Below, in pieces: positions 1 to 6,129 of a stretch of DNA of 6,959 bases; positions within the stretch are counted from its first letter, which is position 1, and each line of letters starts with the position of its first letter. A model generated the notes under the pieces. The model had not been told where the DNA came from and did not search any database. It worked only from the letters and a program-made list of their open reading frames with translations. The stretch is from assembly GCA_021413595.1 (NCBI GenBank), contig JAIOQD010000362.1, forward strand, positions 1 to 6,959. Reading direction: 5' to 3'. This DNA is from Bacteroidota bacterium (GTDB lineage: Bacteria > Bacteroidota > Bacteroidia > 2-12-FULL-35-15). A program made the position numbers and the translations under genes.

Positions 1-168
1 TGATGCTCCAAAAAAAAGTTCACGGTTCTTAATTACGTTTTCCTTCAGATCATTAACGGACATTCCTAAATTCATTGAATCATAAGGTGAAAGGCTGACG
101 CCTCCCAACCGGGTACTTTGTGCAGCTATGATCGGCTGGTCTTTAAAAATAGAAGGGGAAATGATCAT
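1..168 (-). CDS. pgeF: PgeF (YfiH family) peptidoglycan editing factor, N-terminal part
   Basis: The first 56 codons of a gene that continues past the left edge of the window. The visible protein begins MIISPSIF and then shows the family's N-terminal signature: AAQSTRLGGVS at residues 15-25, SPYDSMNLG at 27-35, and a later ENVIKNRELFF stretch at 43-53. This pattern is typical of the YfiH/DUF152 'laccase-domain' family. E. coli YfiH (PgeF) is known to keep wrongly incorporated amino acids such as L-serine out of the peptidoglycan stem peptide, and relatives have been reported to act on purine nucleosides. The catalytic His/Cys residues lie in the part not visible here. The start ATG at 168-166 agrees with the usual start of Bacteroidota members. 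The gene lies 31 nt after the 188-residue hypothetical gene and could be co-transcribed with it. The family call is strong; the biochemical role is by homology only. Confidence 0.85.
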   Translation of the reverse strand, partial: MIISPSIFKDQPIIAAQSTRLGGVSLSPYDSMNLGMSVNDLKENVIKNRELFFGAS

Positions 169-172
169 AAAA

Positions 173-180
173 CAAATGTA
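173..180 (-). promoter_or_regulatory. candidate Bacteroidota -7 box before pgeF
   Basis: Read on the minus strand, positions 180-173 are TACATTTG, an exact match to the Bacteroidota -7 consensus TAnnTTTG. A TTA (expected TTG) lies 20 nt further upstream at 203-201, near where the -33 element should be. The box ends only 4 nt before the pgeF ATG, so a transcript from it would have almost no leader. The match is exact, but the region is AT-rich and chance matches are easy. Confidence 0.3.
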
Positions 181-199
181 ATTTTCTTTTGAGGTGAGC

Positions 200-766
200 T
201 TAACCGATTCTTTTCTGAACAAAATGTTCGATTTTCTCAAACAATTCATTCGGGGAAGAGGTACGCCAAGCAACATCATTTAATTTCCCGCCAGATAAGA
301 TATAATAGTCAATATTGGCATGCTGAAATTCATCCAATACATGTTTTCTAAAATTTAAAAATGCGATCCATCCATCTTCCACTTCTTCAAACCATTCCTG
401 ATAATAACAATCGTCAGAAGCATGAAAATTCAATATATTTTCTCCGATCAGAATAAATTTATTTACGCCTTCTTCCATCACTTTTTCAATAACATTGCGT
501 TTCAATAACATAATATCATTGTTAATCGCATCATTCCACTCCCCTATCATTTCTATGATCGCGTATTTTTGATCATAATCAACAAACAAAATTTTTATGT
601 AAAGAGTAGGAGAATCAATATCATCCCATTGTGGATGAATGAGGTAATTATAAATAGCATTGGTATATTCAAATTCGCTGTACTCCCGCTCATAAAACGG
701 TGATCGCTCATCTTCCGAAGCGATGTAGAGGGCACGCCAGTTGTAAAATGGTTCTATATCATGCAT
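200..766 (-). CDS. uncharacterised conserved-type protein (188 aa) upstream of pgeF
   Basis: A complete 188-residue gene starting at ATG 766-764 (MHDIEPFYNW) and ending in TAA. I do not recognise a named domain. The protein looks cytosolic: there is no signal peptide or membrane helix. It is acidic and rich in aromatic residues, with many Tyr, Trp and Phe next to Glu/Asp, for example IHPQWDDID near 43-51 and YYQEWFEEVEDGW at 121-133. The middle (about 57-115) reads like alternating beta-strands and helices (IKILFVDYDQKYAIIEMIG, then FILIGENILNFH), suggesting a compact alpha/beta fold. From memory, similar proteins beginning MHDIEP occur in other Bacteroidota, sometimes near pgeF; this needs a database search. 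It ends 31 nt before pgeF, so the two are probably co-expressed. No function is proposed. Confidence 0.8.
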   Translation of the reverse strand: MHDIEPFYNWRALYIASEDERSPFYEREYSEFEYTNAIYNYLIHPQWDDIDSPTLYIKILFVDYDQKYAIIEMIGEWNDAINNDIMLLKRNVIEKVMEEGVNKFILIGENILNFHASDDCYYQEWFEEVEDGWIAFLNFRKHVLDEFQHANIDYYILSGGKLNDVAWRTSSPNELFEKIEHFVQKRIG

Positions 767-770
767 GTTA

Positions 771-803
771 CAAAGTATGTTTCTATTTATGCGAATTTAC
801 AAA
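771..803 (-). promoter_or_regulatory. candidate promoter for the 188-aa gene
   Basis: On the minus strand, a TTTG at 803-800 is followed 22 nt later by TACTTTG at 777-771, which ends 4 nt before the ATG at 766. This resembles the Bacteroidota arrangement of a -33 TTG and a -7 TAnnTTTG, but the -7 spacer is one base short. As with pgeF, the expected transcript start would fall on or next to the start codon. It sits at the end of a 285-nt gene-free stretch, where a promoter is expected. Confidence 0.3.
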
Positions 804-953
804 TAATGAAACAAAACTACCAATGAATAATAAAAATACAATGACGAAGTCGCTTGTTCCTTTTAGAATAGAAAAAAACATTTTAGCATTAAGGGTCTGT
901 TTAAAATTTCATTAAAAAAATAAAACATCAATTTTCAAAGCCTTCGCACATAT

Positions 954-1004
954 TTCGACAAGCTCAATATGACCACACACGCAATCGGTATGAGCTTTGT
1001 CGAA
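954..1004. repeat. imperfect inverted repeat in the 285-nt gap (TTCGACAAGCTCA type)
   Basis: The arms are TTCGACAAGCTCA at 954-966 and TGAGCTTTGTCGAA at 991-1004. They pair over 13 bp with one bulged base, around a 24-nt loop. The arm sequence resembles a short interspersed palindrome that I recall as common between genes in Bacteroidota genomes. It lies about 48 nt downstream of the murQ stop and could act as a transcript-end hairpin. No clear T-tract follows it in either direction, so it is not a standard intrinsic terminator. The rest of 767-1051 is AT-rich and contains no supported gene. Confidence 0.6.
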
Positions 1005-1051
1005 GAATTGTCTTGACTATAAAACAAAAAAAAACAACAAATCTTAAAACC

Positions 1052-1876
1052 TTATTTTTTACTATTTATTGCATTACGAACATTTCCATATTTCAACAAC
1101 AGCTCGTTTGCTTTTTTGTAAGATACTTTCAGTTTTTCAGCGATCATCAAAGTTCCACGGTCAACCAACTTATTGTTGCTTAATTGCATATCCACCATTT
1201 TATTGCCTGCTACCCTTCCCATTTTTATCATCACAGAAGTAGAGATCATATTCAATACTAATTTCTGCGCTGTTCCGGACTTCATACGTGTACTGCCGGT
1301 AACAAATTCGGGACCCACAATTACTTCAATTTTATGGACTGATTCCTTTGCAACGTTACTCGACTTATTACAAACAATACAAGCTGTAGTAATTTCATTT
1401 TTATTGCAGGCTTTCAAAGCACCAATTACATAAGGTGTTGAACCGGATGCTGCAATCCCTATCACTACATCTTTTTTTGTTATTTTGTGTTGCAGAAGAT
1501 CCTTCCATCCTTGTTCTGTATCATCCTCCGCAAATTCAACCGCTTTACGGATGGCTTTATCTCCACCTGCAATGATACCTATAACCAATCCTTGTGGAAC
1601 ACCGTATGTTGGCGGACATTCAGATGCATCTAAAATTCCCAATCGGCCACTTGTACCTGCTCCCATATAGAACAAACGTCCGCCCTGCTTCATTTGTTTT
1701 ACAATGACATTCACTAATTTTTCAATCTTAGGAATTACTTTTTCCACAGCAAGTGGTACCGTTTTATCTTCATTATTAATATTAGTAAGCAATTCCTTCG
1801 CACTCATTTTTTCGAGTGCATTGTATTTTGAATCGGATTCGGTTGTTTTTTTCATTTTAATTCTCTTGGCTTTCAT
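1052..1876 (-). CDS. murQ: N-acetylmuramic acid 6-phosphate etherase MurQ
   Basis: A complete 274-residue SIS-domain protein, close to the usual length for Bacteroidota MurQ (E. coli MurQ is about 298). MurQ cleaves the lactyl ether of cytoplasmic MurNAc-6-phosphate to give GlcNAc-6-phosphate and D-lactate, a step in peptidoglycan recycling. Family signatures are intact: EKMSAKELLTNIN at 22-34, the phosphosugar loop GRLFYMGAGTSGRLG at 66-80, DASECPPT at 83-90, AEDD at 116-119 and TGSTRMKSGTAQKLVLNM at 193-210. Glu86 and Glu117 have the same 31-residue spacing as the catalytic pair Glu83/Glu114 of E. coli MurQ. The chosen ATG is 1876-1874. Another ATG at residue 8 (1855-1853) is also possible, because conservation begins near residue 12. 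It starts 54 nt after the phosphatase stop. No murP, anmK or kinase partner is visible. Confidence 0.95.
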   Translation of the reverse strand: MKAKRIKMKKTTESDSKYNALEKMSAKELLTNINNEDKTVPLAVEKVIPKIEKLVNVIVKQMKQGGRLFYMGAGTSGRLGILDASECPPTYGVPQGLVIGIIAGGDKAIRKAVEFAEDDTEQGWKDLLQHKITKKDVVIGIAASGSTPYVIGALKACNKNEITTACIVCNKSSNVAKESVHKIEVIVGPEFVTGSTRMKSGTAQKLVLNMISTSVMIKMGRVAGNKMVDMQLSNNKLVDRGTLMIAEKLKVSYKKANELLLKYGNVRNAINSKK

Positions 1877-1882
1877 TGCAAA

Positions 1883-1888
1883 TCACCT
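1883..1888 (-). promoter_or_regulatory. Shine-Dalgarno-like site for murQ
   Basis: AGGTGA on the minus strand, 6 nt before the ATG at 1876. It is the best ribosome-binding-site match in front of any gene here and mildly favours this start over the in-frame ATG at 1855. Bacteroidota often do without such sites, so the support is modest. Confidence 0.35.
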
Positions 1889-1930
1889 GCGGACAATTTG
1901 TAAATTCGTAAAAATTCGTTATTAGTAACC

Positions 1931-3076
1931 TTATATTTCAAATCCTATTACAAGAATATCATCAACCTGCTCAAAGTCACCTTTCCATTGCTGGTGGTGC
2001 TTCATCATTAGTTTATGCTGTTCTTCAAAAGATTTTTCTTTAATTGTATTTAATATTTCTTTAAAATTTTTGGTCATCATTTTTTTACCATTTTCTCCAC
2101 CAAACTGATCGGCATACCCATCGGAACTGATATAGAATATATCTCCCTTATCAGCTTTAATAATTTTATTCGTGAATTTTATTTCATGATCCCTGTCGCT
2201 TTCTTTTGTACCTATCGACATCTTATCGCCTTTTACTTCTTCAAATTCACCCTTCCTGAATATATATAGGGGGCGCATCGCCCCTGCAAACTGGATCTCA
2301 TTCGTTTTTAAATTTATATTGCAAATGGCAATATCCATCCCATCCTTAGAACTATTGTTTGGATTGTTTTGATAAAGTGCCTTGATAACCCCTTTGTTAA
2401 GTTCATCCAATATTTTCCCGGGTTCTACAATATCATTATCATTTACAATATTATTAAGAATATTATATCCAATGAGCGACATGAATGCTCCGGGAACACC
2501 GTGGCCGGTACAATCCACACAAGCAATTATTACACAATCGTCTTTAAGAGCGAACCAATAAAAATCACCGCTCACAATATCCTTTTGTAAAAAGAAAATA
2601 AAACTTTTCGGCAACGATTGTTGAATGTTCTCTAGGCTTGGAAGAATAGAAGTTTGTATTCTTTTAGCGTATTCAATACTATCGGTAATATCTTTATTCT
2701 TCTGACGAATAATTACTTCATTCATTTTTCTTTCAGTAACATCCGTATCAATGATGATCAATTTCTGAAGATTACCCGTTTCACCATAAATAGGTGTAAG
2801 TGTAGATGATTCCCAGGTTACAGGGCCTTTCTTATTAAGGTTCTTTGATTCGTACACTACCGAACATTTTCCAGAAATACATTTATCAATGATCGTTTTA
2901 ATATCAGGGTGATTACTCACTTCATAAATGCTTTCGCCTTTGAGCTTTTTTAATTCATCAAGGGTCATGCCATTGAGTTTTTCAAAACTATAATTAACCC
3001 ATTCCAATCGTCCTTGTGCGTCCATAATGATAATGGCATTGCCGGTTTCCCTTGCAACAATTGATAAACGCTCCAA
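1931..3076 (-). CDS. PAS domain plus SpoIIE/PP2C phosphatase, C-terminal half of the split sensor
   Basis: About 381 residues if counted from TTG 3076-3074; the frame is open back to 3121. Residues 3-115 form a PAS/PAC domain (LSIVARETGNAIIIMDAQGR, then EWVNYSF, ending at IIDTDVTERK). Residues 116-145 are a short helical linker ending in YAKRIQTSILP. Residues 146-381 are a PP2C-type SpoIIE serine/threonine phosphatase. Its metal-binding motifs are all present: SGDFYW (Asp171), VDCTGHGVPGAFMS (Asp188), DGMDIA (Asp245), SSDGYADQFGG (Asp319, Asp323) and QVDDILVIG (Asp372, Asp373). Such enzymes usually dephosphorylate STAS-type anti-anti-sigma proteins or other regulators; none is encoded nearby. 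No ATG or good ribosome site precedes the PAS domain in this frame. It is best read as the output half of the receptor encoded upstream, separated by a frame break. Independent translation from TTG cannot be excluded. Confidence 0.85.
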   Translation of the reverse strand: MERLSIVARETGNAIIIMDAQGRLEWVNYSFEKLNGMTLDELKKLKGESIYEVSNHPDIKTIIDKCISGKCSVVYESKNLNKKGPVTWESSTLTPIYGETGNLQKLIIIDTDVTERKMNEVIIRQKNKDITDSIEYAKRIQTSILPSLENIQQSLPKSFIFFLQKDIVSGDFYWFALKDDCVIIACVDCTGHGVPGAFMSLIGYNILNNIVNDNDIVEPGKILDELNKGVIKALYQNNPNNSSKDGMDIAICNINLKTNEIQFAGAMRPLYIFRKGEFEEVKGDKMSIGTKESDRDHEIKFTNKIIKADKGDIFYISSDGYADQFGGENGKKMMTKNFKEILNTIKEKSFEEQHKLMMKHHQQWKGDFEQVDDILVIGFEI

Positions 3077-3121
3077 ATCGATATTGAATGAAAAAGTAAA
3101 TGATGGATGCGCCTGAACCGA
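2994..3121 (-). other. frame junction between receptor and phosphatase halves
   Basis: The upstream frame runs on to a stop at 2996-2994, while the downstream frame is open from just after a TGA at 3124-3122. The upstream protein is family-like through the membrane helix and FIQYR (Arg codon 3080-3078), then becomes unlike the family (GAFINCCKGNRQCHYHYG). The other frame reads LERLSIVARE from 3076. The switch therefore lies near 3070-3080 and needs a net +1 shift. With that shift, 5402-1931 would encode about 1156 residues. The coiled-coil linker that relatives usually carry between membrane helix and PAS is essentially absent. Confidence 0.75.
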
Positions 3122-5402
3122 TCACCAATACCCAGAACCACCAACGCTGCCAGATAGGTGTAGCAATTGCAAATGAATAAAGAAGAGGCTCACTCCATTT
3201 GCCCTGACCATTAGAGGCGGAAATAGAAAAAGTATAATTACCTGACGGAAGGTTGGAATAGGAAACAAATTTATTCTCTGTCTCTAAATACTCTTCATCA
3301 TTCCCCTCTAATCTATAACGAACTTTTACATTTTCGCTAGAACGTAACCAAATGGTTGAAAAATTGAAAACAAAATTATTTTGCCGGTACGAAAAGTTTT
3401 TTGTCGAATCAAGAGGAAATGACTGGTATTGCACCGTAATACTGTTGAGATGGATTTTTGGCGTTATGGTATCGGAAGGCGTTTCTGTAGTCCGGAATTT
3501 TAAAACTCCTGAATTTGTACCTATCCAAATATTTCCTTCTTTATCAACAAAACTTGCATTGAGATTGGCTTCTACATCATTATCAGAAATGGAAAAATAA
3601 TTTGCTTTGCCTGAATTAATATCCAATTGATCAATCCCTCTGGAATGAGCTGTAATAACTTTATTTCCTGATGTGGCAATTATCTGAGAGTTATTATCAC
3701 GCAACCCATTGGTAAGAGAGTAATTTACAGCTGCTCCTGCTTTAGCGTCCTCTGCAGGATCCAATTTATAAATACCGTCTTCATCTGTACTGAACCAAAG
3801 TTTCCCTAATTTGTCCTCCGTAATAGAATAAACAGTTTTGCCTTTAAGTTTATTTTTTTCACTAACCTTAGTAAACGAAACGCCATTGAACATTACCAAA
3901 CCTTCTCCATCCGTACCGATCCATAATCTGTTCTCCGAATCTGAAAAAACGCAATAAATATAATCTCCCGGCAAACCATTCTCTGTTGAATAATTTTTTA
4001 TAGACCTGGTATTATTATCAAAACTGATCTTGCTGATTCCTCCACCAAGTGTTGATATCCAAACATTTCCTTTTTTATCAATTGTAATAGATGATACATT
4101 ATCATTTGCAAGACCTTGCTTTTGTGAAATATTTTCGTACTTCTCTGTTAAAGGATCAAAACAATTCAAGCCATTGCCATAGGTTCCAAGCCATATTTTG
4201 CCTTTACTATCTTCGTGGATGCAAGTAATTTGTTTTCCTAAATTCTCTTCTGTCAGAAAATAATTTTTAATAACTATTCCACCATCAGGGAGCAAAGAAT
4301 ATTTCACCAATCCCTTATCTGTTCCTATCCAGTAGTTATCTTTTTTATCCGCATAAAAAGTAAATGCTTTATCGGAAAGTAAACCATTCTTAGATGTAAG
4401 ATAACTAATGCGCCCCTGGCACATTTCCGAAAGGCCTTTCGTTGTTCCCACCCAAAGGTTATCTTCACGATCTACAAAAACAGAATTTACCTCATTATTA
4501 AGCAAACCATTTTTTACATCGATCACTCTTAAGAATTCTTTTCCTTCTTTATTTACAGAATAAGAGATCACACCATTGTCTTTTGTACCGATATACAATG
4601 CCCCTGTACTATTGAAATAAAGGGAAGTAACGCTACCATACTTCCAGCCCAAAGTGTTTTTGAATCGTTTAAATTTACTTTCCTTCACATCATACCTGCA
4701 TACTCCTGAATCAGGCATAGCAACCCATACATCATCATTTTTGTCGCATACTAAATTCAAAACAATATTATCAGGCAAGCCTTTTTTCATTGAGATAATT
4801 GTAAAAACAGGCGCTTCAGGATTTTTTGTATCAACATGTGTTATCCCTGCATCCGTACCTGCCCATACATCGTTTTTACTATCCTTAGTTAAGGTATATA
4901 CAAAATCATCACTAAGTCCGTTTTCAGAATTAAACTGCTTGAACTGGTTATCATTGCTATAAAACGAAAGTCCCGAACCATAGGAAGCTATCCACATTCC
5001 ATGTGCTTCAGTAAATGCAGACACTTTATCGTCAGAAAGTTTTTCGTTGAAAGGAAAGGGAATAAACTTTTTGTTTTTGTACCAGGTTATCTTTCCGTTC
5101 TTATGGCCTATCCACAAGGTATTGTCGCTTTGCATATAAAGTGCGGTGATCGCATTATCGATCAACCCGTCTTTATCAGAAAAACGTTTAACATTTACGC
5201 CATCAAATAAAACCAGTCCGGATGAAGTTCCTATCCATAATTCTGCATCCGGAGATTGTAGCATGCAAGTGATAGATACATCTTTTTTACTGCTTAGTGA
5301 AGGGAAATTGCGGAACGTCTGTGAACACAAAGGTGTGAGCCAGAATAATAAAACGGATAAAAGAAAGAAAAAATTTATTTTGATCTTATAGTTCAAAAGC
5401 AT
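2994..5402 (-). CDS. two-component-regulator propeller receptor with Y_Y_Y domain and membrane helix, N-terminal half of the split sensor
   Basis: An 802-residue frame from ATG 5402-5400. A signal peptide (about 1-27, hydrophobic FFFLLSVLLFWL core) is followed by some 14 Reg_prop-type blades with the LWIGT..GL signature. The motifs lie near residues 55, 96, 136, 179, 225, 269, 316, 357, 403, 447, 493, 535, 582 (degenerate) and 625, as expected for two seven-bladed propellers. A Y_Y_Y domain follows at about 652-747 (YRLEGNDEEYLE at 696-707, LPSGNYTFSISASNGQGKWSEP at 718-739 in part), then one membrane helix at about 755-772. In this family the periplasmic propellers and Y_Y_Y domain sense an outside signal and pass it across the inner membrane. 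Residues 776-802 are out-of-frame tail, so the true protein probably continues into the PAS-phosphatase frame. A 155-nt gap (5403-5557) precedes it, with no convincing promoter. Confidence 0.9.
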   Translation of the reverse strand: MLLNYKIKINFFFLLSVLLFWLTPLCSQTFRNFPSLSSKKDVSITCMLQSPDAELWIGTSSGLVLFDGVNVKRFSDKDGLIDNAITALYMQSDNTLWIGHKNGKITWYKNKKFIPFPFNEKLSDDKVSAFTEAHGMWIASYGSGLSFYSNDNQFKQFNSENGLSDDFVYTLTKDSKNDVWAGTDAGITHVDTKNPEAPVFTIISMKKGLPDNIVLNLVCDKNDDVWVAMPDSGVCRYDVKESKFKRFKNTLGWKYGSVTSLYFNSTGALYIGTKDNGVISYSVNKEGKEFLRVIDVKNGLLNNEVNSVFVDREDNLWVGTTKGLSEMCQGRISYLTSKNGLLSDKAFTFYADKKDNYWIGTDKGLVKYSLLPDGGIVIKNYFLTEENLGKQITCIHEDSKGKIWLGTYGNGLNCFDPLTEKYENISQKQGLANDNVSSITIDKKGNVWISTLGGGISKISFDNNTRSIKNYSTENGLPGDYIYCVFSDSENRLWIGTDGEGLVMFNGVSFTKVSEKNKLKGKTVYSITEDKLGKLWFSTDEDGIYKLDPAEDAKAGAAVNYSLTNGLRDNNSQIIATSGNKVITAHSRGIDQLDINSGKANYFSISDNDVEANLNASFVDKEGNIWIGTNSGVLKFRTTETPSDTITPKIHLNSITVQYQSFPLDSTKNFSYRQNNFVFNFSTIWLRSSENVKVRYRLEGNDEEYLETENKFVSYSNLPSGNYTFSISASNGQGKWSEPLLYSFAIATPIWQRWWFWVLVIGSGASIIYFFIQYRFGAFINCCKGNRQCHYHYGRTRTIGMG

Positions 5403-5557
5403 GATGCTAATATACTGCTTTTTGAGGTTAAATTCGGTCTTATAATATTCGAGATTATTGGGACGTTTAATTCTTAAAAAAGAATTGGCGGGTATTACGG
5501 TGTGAAAAAAGCTCTTTCGCTTCGGATCTTAAAAATTAATAAAAAATGATAATGGGA

Positions 5558-6121
5558 TTATTTTTCGGGGGACATTTCCAATTTTACTTCAATTGCTATA
5601 TCATCTTTTACTTTCTGATTAACAATGGTTGGAATTTTTATGTTATAGTCTGCCAAAAGAACATTGAAAACAGACTCCACCGTAATTTGAGCTCCTTTAA
5701 TAGTCATTCTCGATTTAACAATTATTTCTTTTTCAACCCCATGTATAGTCATAGCACCTTTTGCACGAATAGGGTAAACACCCGCAGTAGCAAAATCAAG
5801 CTCTTCTATAACCTTCCCTTTAAAAGTAGCCATCGGAATTATATCTGATTCCATATACTTTTCATTAAAATGTGTTTTCTGTAATGGATTGGAAAAGCCT
5901 TGAAAAGAAGAAATAGGAATTGAAAAAGTAAATATTTTTTTTGTTGCATCAAAAGTACCGGTCAATTTTTTAGATTGAGCTACAATAGTCCCAAAAGGTC
6001 CTTTTGTGGTAAATCTTACAATACCATCATTAGAAATATACTGATCGCCTTTTTTTAAAAAAGTAAATGATTGCACCATAAGGCAAATCGATACGAATAA
6101 AACCAATACAATTTTTTTCAT
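5558..6121 (-). CDS. YceI-family secreted protein
   Basis: A complete 187-residue protein with an N-terminal signal peptide (MKKIVLVLFVSICLMVQSF, about 1-19), so it is probably periplasmic. The rest is one YceI-like lipocalin-type beta-barrel domain. Visible family features are FSIPISSFQGFSNPLQKTHF (66-85), NEKYMESD (86-93), ATFKGKV (98-104), TIHGVEKEI (125-133) and DYNIKIPTIVNQKV (158-171). YceI proteins bind long isoprenoid or similar amphiphilic molecules in a hydrophobic pocket; the physiological ligand is usually unknown. The ATG at 6121-6119 is 8 nt after the stop of the ion-channel gene and no room exists for a separate promoter close by, so the two are likely one transcription unit. 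No clear terminator follows: the stop is followed by AT-rich sequence with only very short AT-only hairpins. Confidence 0.93.
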   Translation of the reverse strand: MKKIVLVLFVSICLMVQSFTFLKKGDQYISNDGIVRFTTKGPFGTIVAQSKKLTGTFDATKKIFTFSIPISSFQGFSNPLQKTHFNEKYMESDIIPMATFKGKVIEELDFATAGVYPIRAKGAMTIHGVEKEIIVKSRMTIKGAQITVESVFNVLLADYNIKIPTIVNQKVKDDIAIEVKLEMSPEK

Positions 6122-6129
6122 TATTTTTT

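Noticed and set aside
1901..1920. Two similar decamers (taaattcgta, aaaattcgtt) before murQ as an operator
   Set aside because: Only an eight-base core is shared and the region is low complexity, so there is no sign of a real regulator site.
3074..3076. TTG as a true start for an independent PAS-phosphatase protein
   Set aside because: No Shine-Dalgarno-like sequence or ATG lies near it, and the frame is simply open back to a TGA at 3124-3122. It remains possible but the sequence does not support it over a broken fusion gene.
3091..3095. Run of five T on the coding strand as a programmed +1 frameshift site
   Set aside because: Slippage here would join the frames, but the family-like FIQYR lies after it in the original frame. 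A five-base run is common in AT-rich DNA, and no stop codon or stimulating structure was seen close by.
4654..4962. Plus-strand open frames, for example here and at 5546-5848, 6197-6493 and 700-915
   Set aside because: They lie antisense to well-supported minus-strand genes (700-915 only partly, running into the gap), have no recognisable domains, and their composition mirrors the opposite strand.
3500..5250. Recurrent short similar DNA segments suggesting a repeat array or CRISPR
   Set aside because: They are the coding sequence of the propeller blades (LWIGT..GL), irregular in length and diverged at DNA level.
5320..5402. Lipoprotein signal in the receptor N-terminus (LTPLC)
   Set aside because: The residue before Cys is Leu, not Gly, Ala or Ser, so the lipobox is poor. 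An ordinary signal peptide ending near CSQ fits better.
5469..5486. AATTCTT-AAAA-AAGAATT hairpin as terminator after the YceI gene
   Set aside because: The stem is AT-only, 7 bp, and no T-tract follows on the minus strand. Such palindromes are expected by chance here.
5548..5565. ATAAT-GGG-ATTAT hairpin overlapping the YceI stop as a bidirectional terminator
   Set aside because: The stem is only 5 bp of A/T pairs, too weak, and no plus-strand gene points into it.
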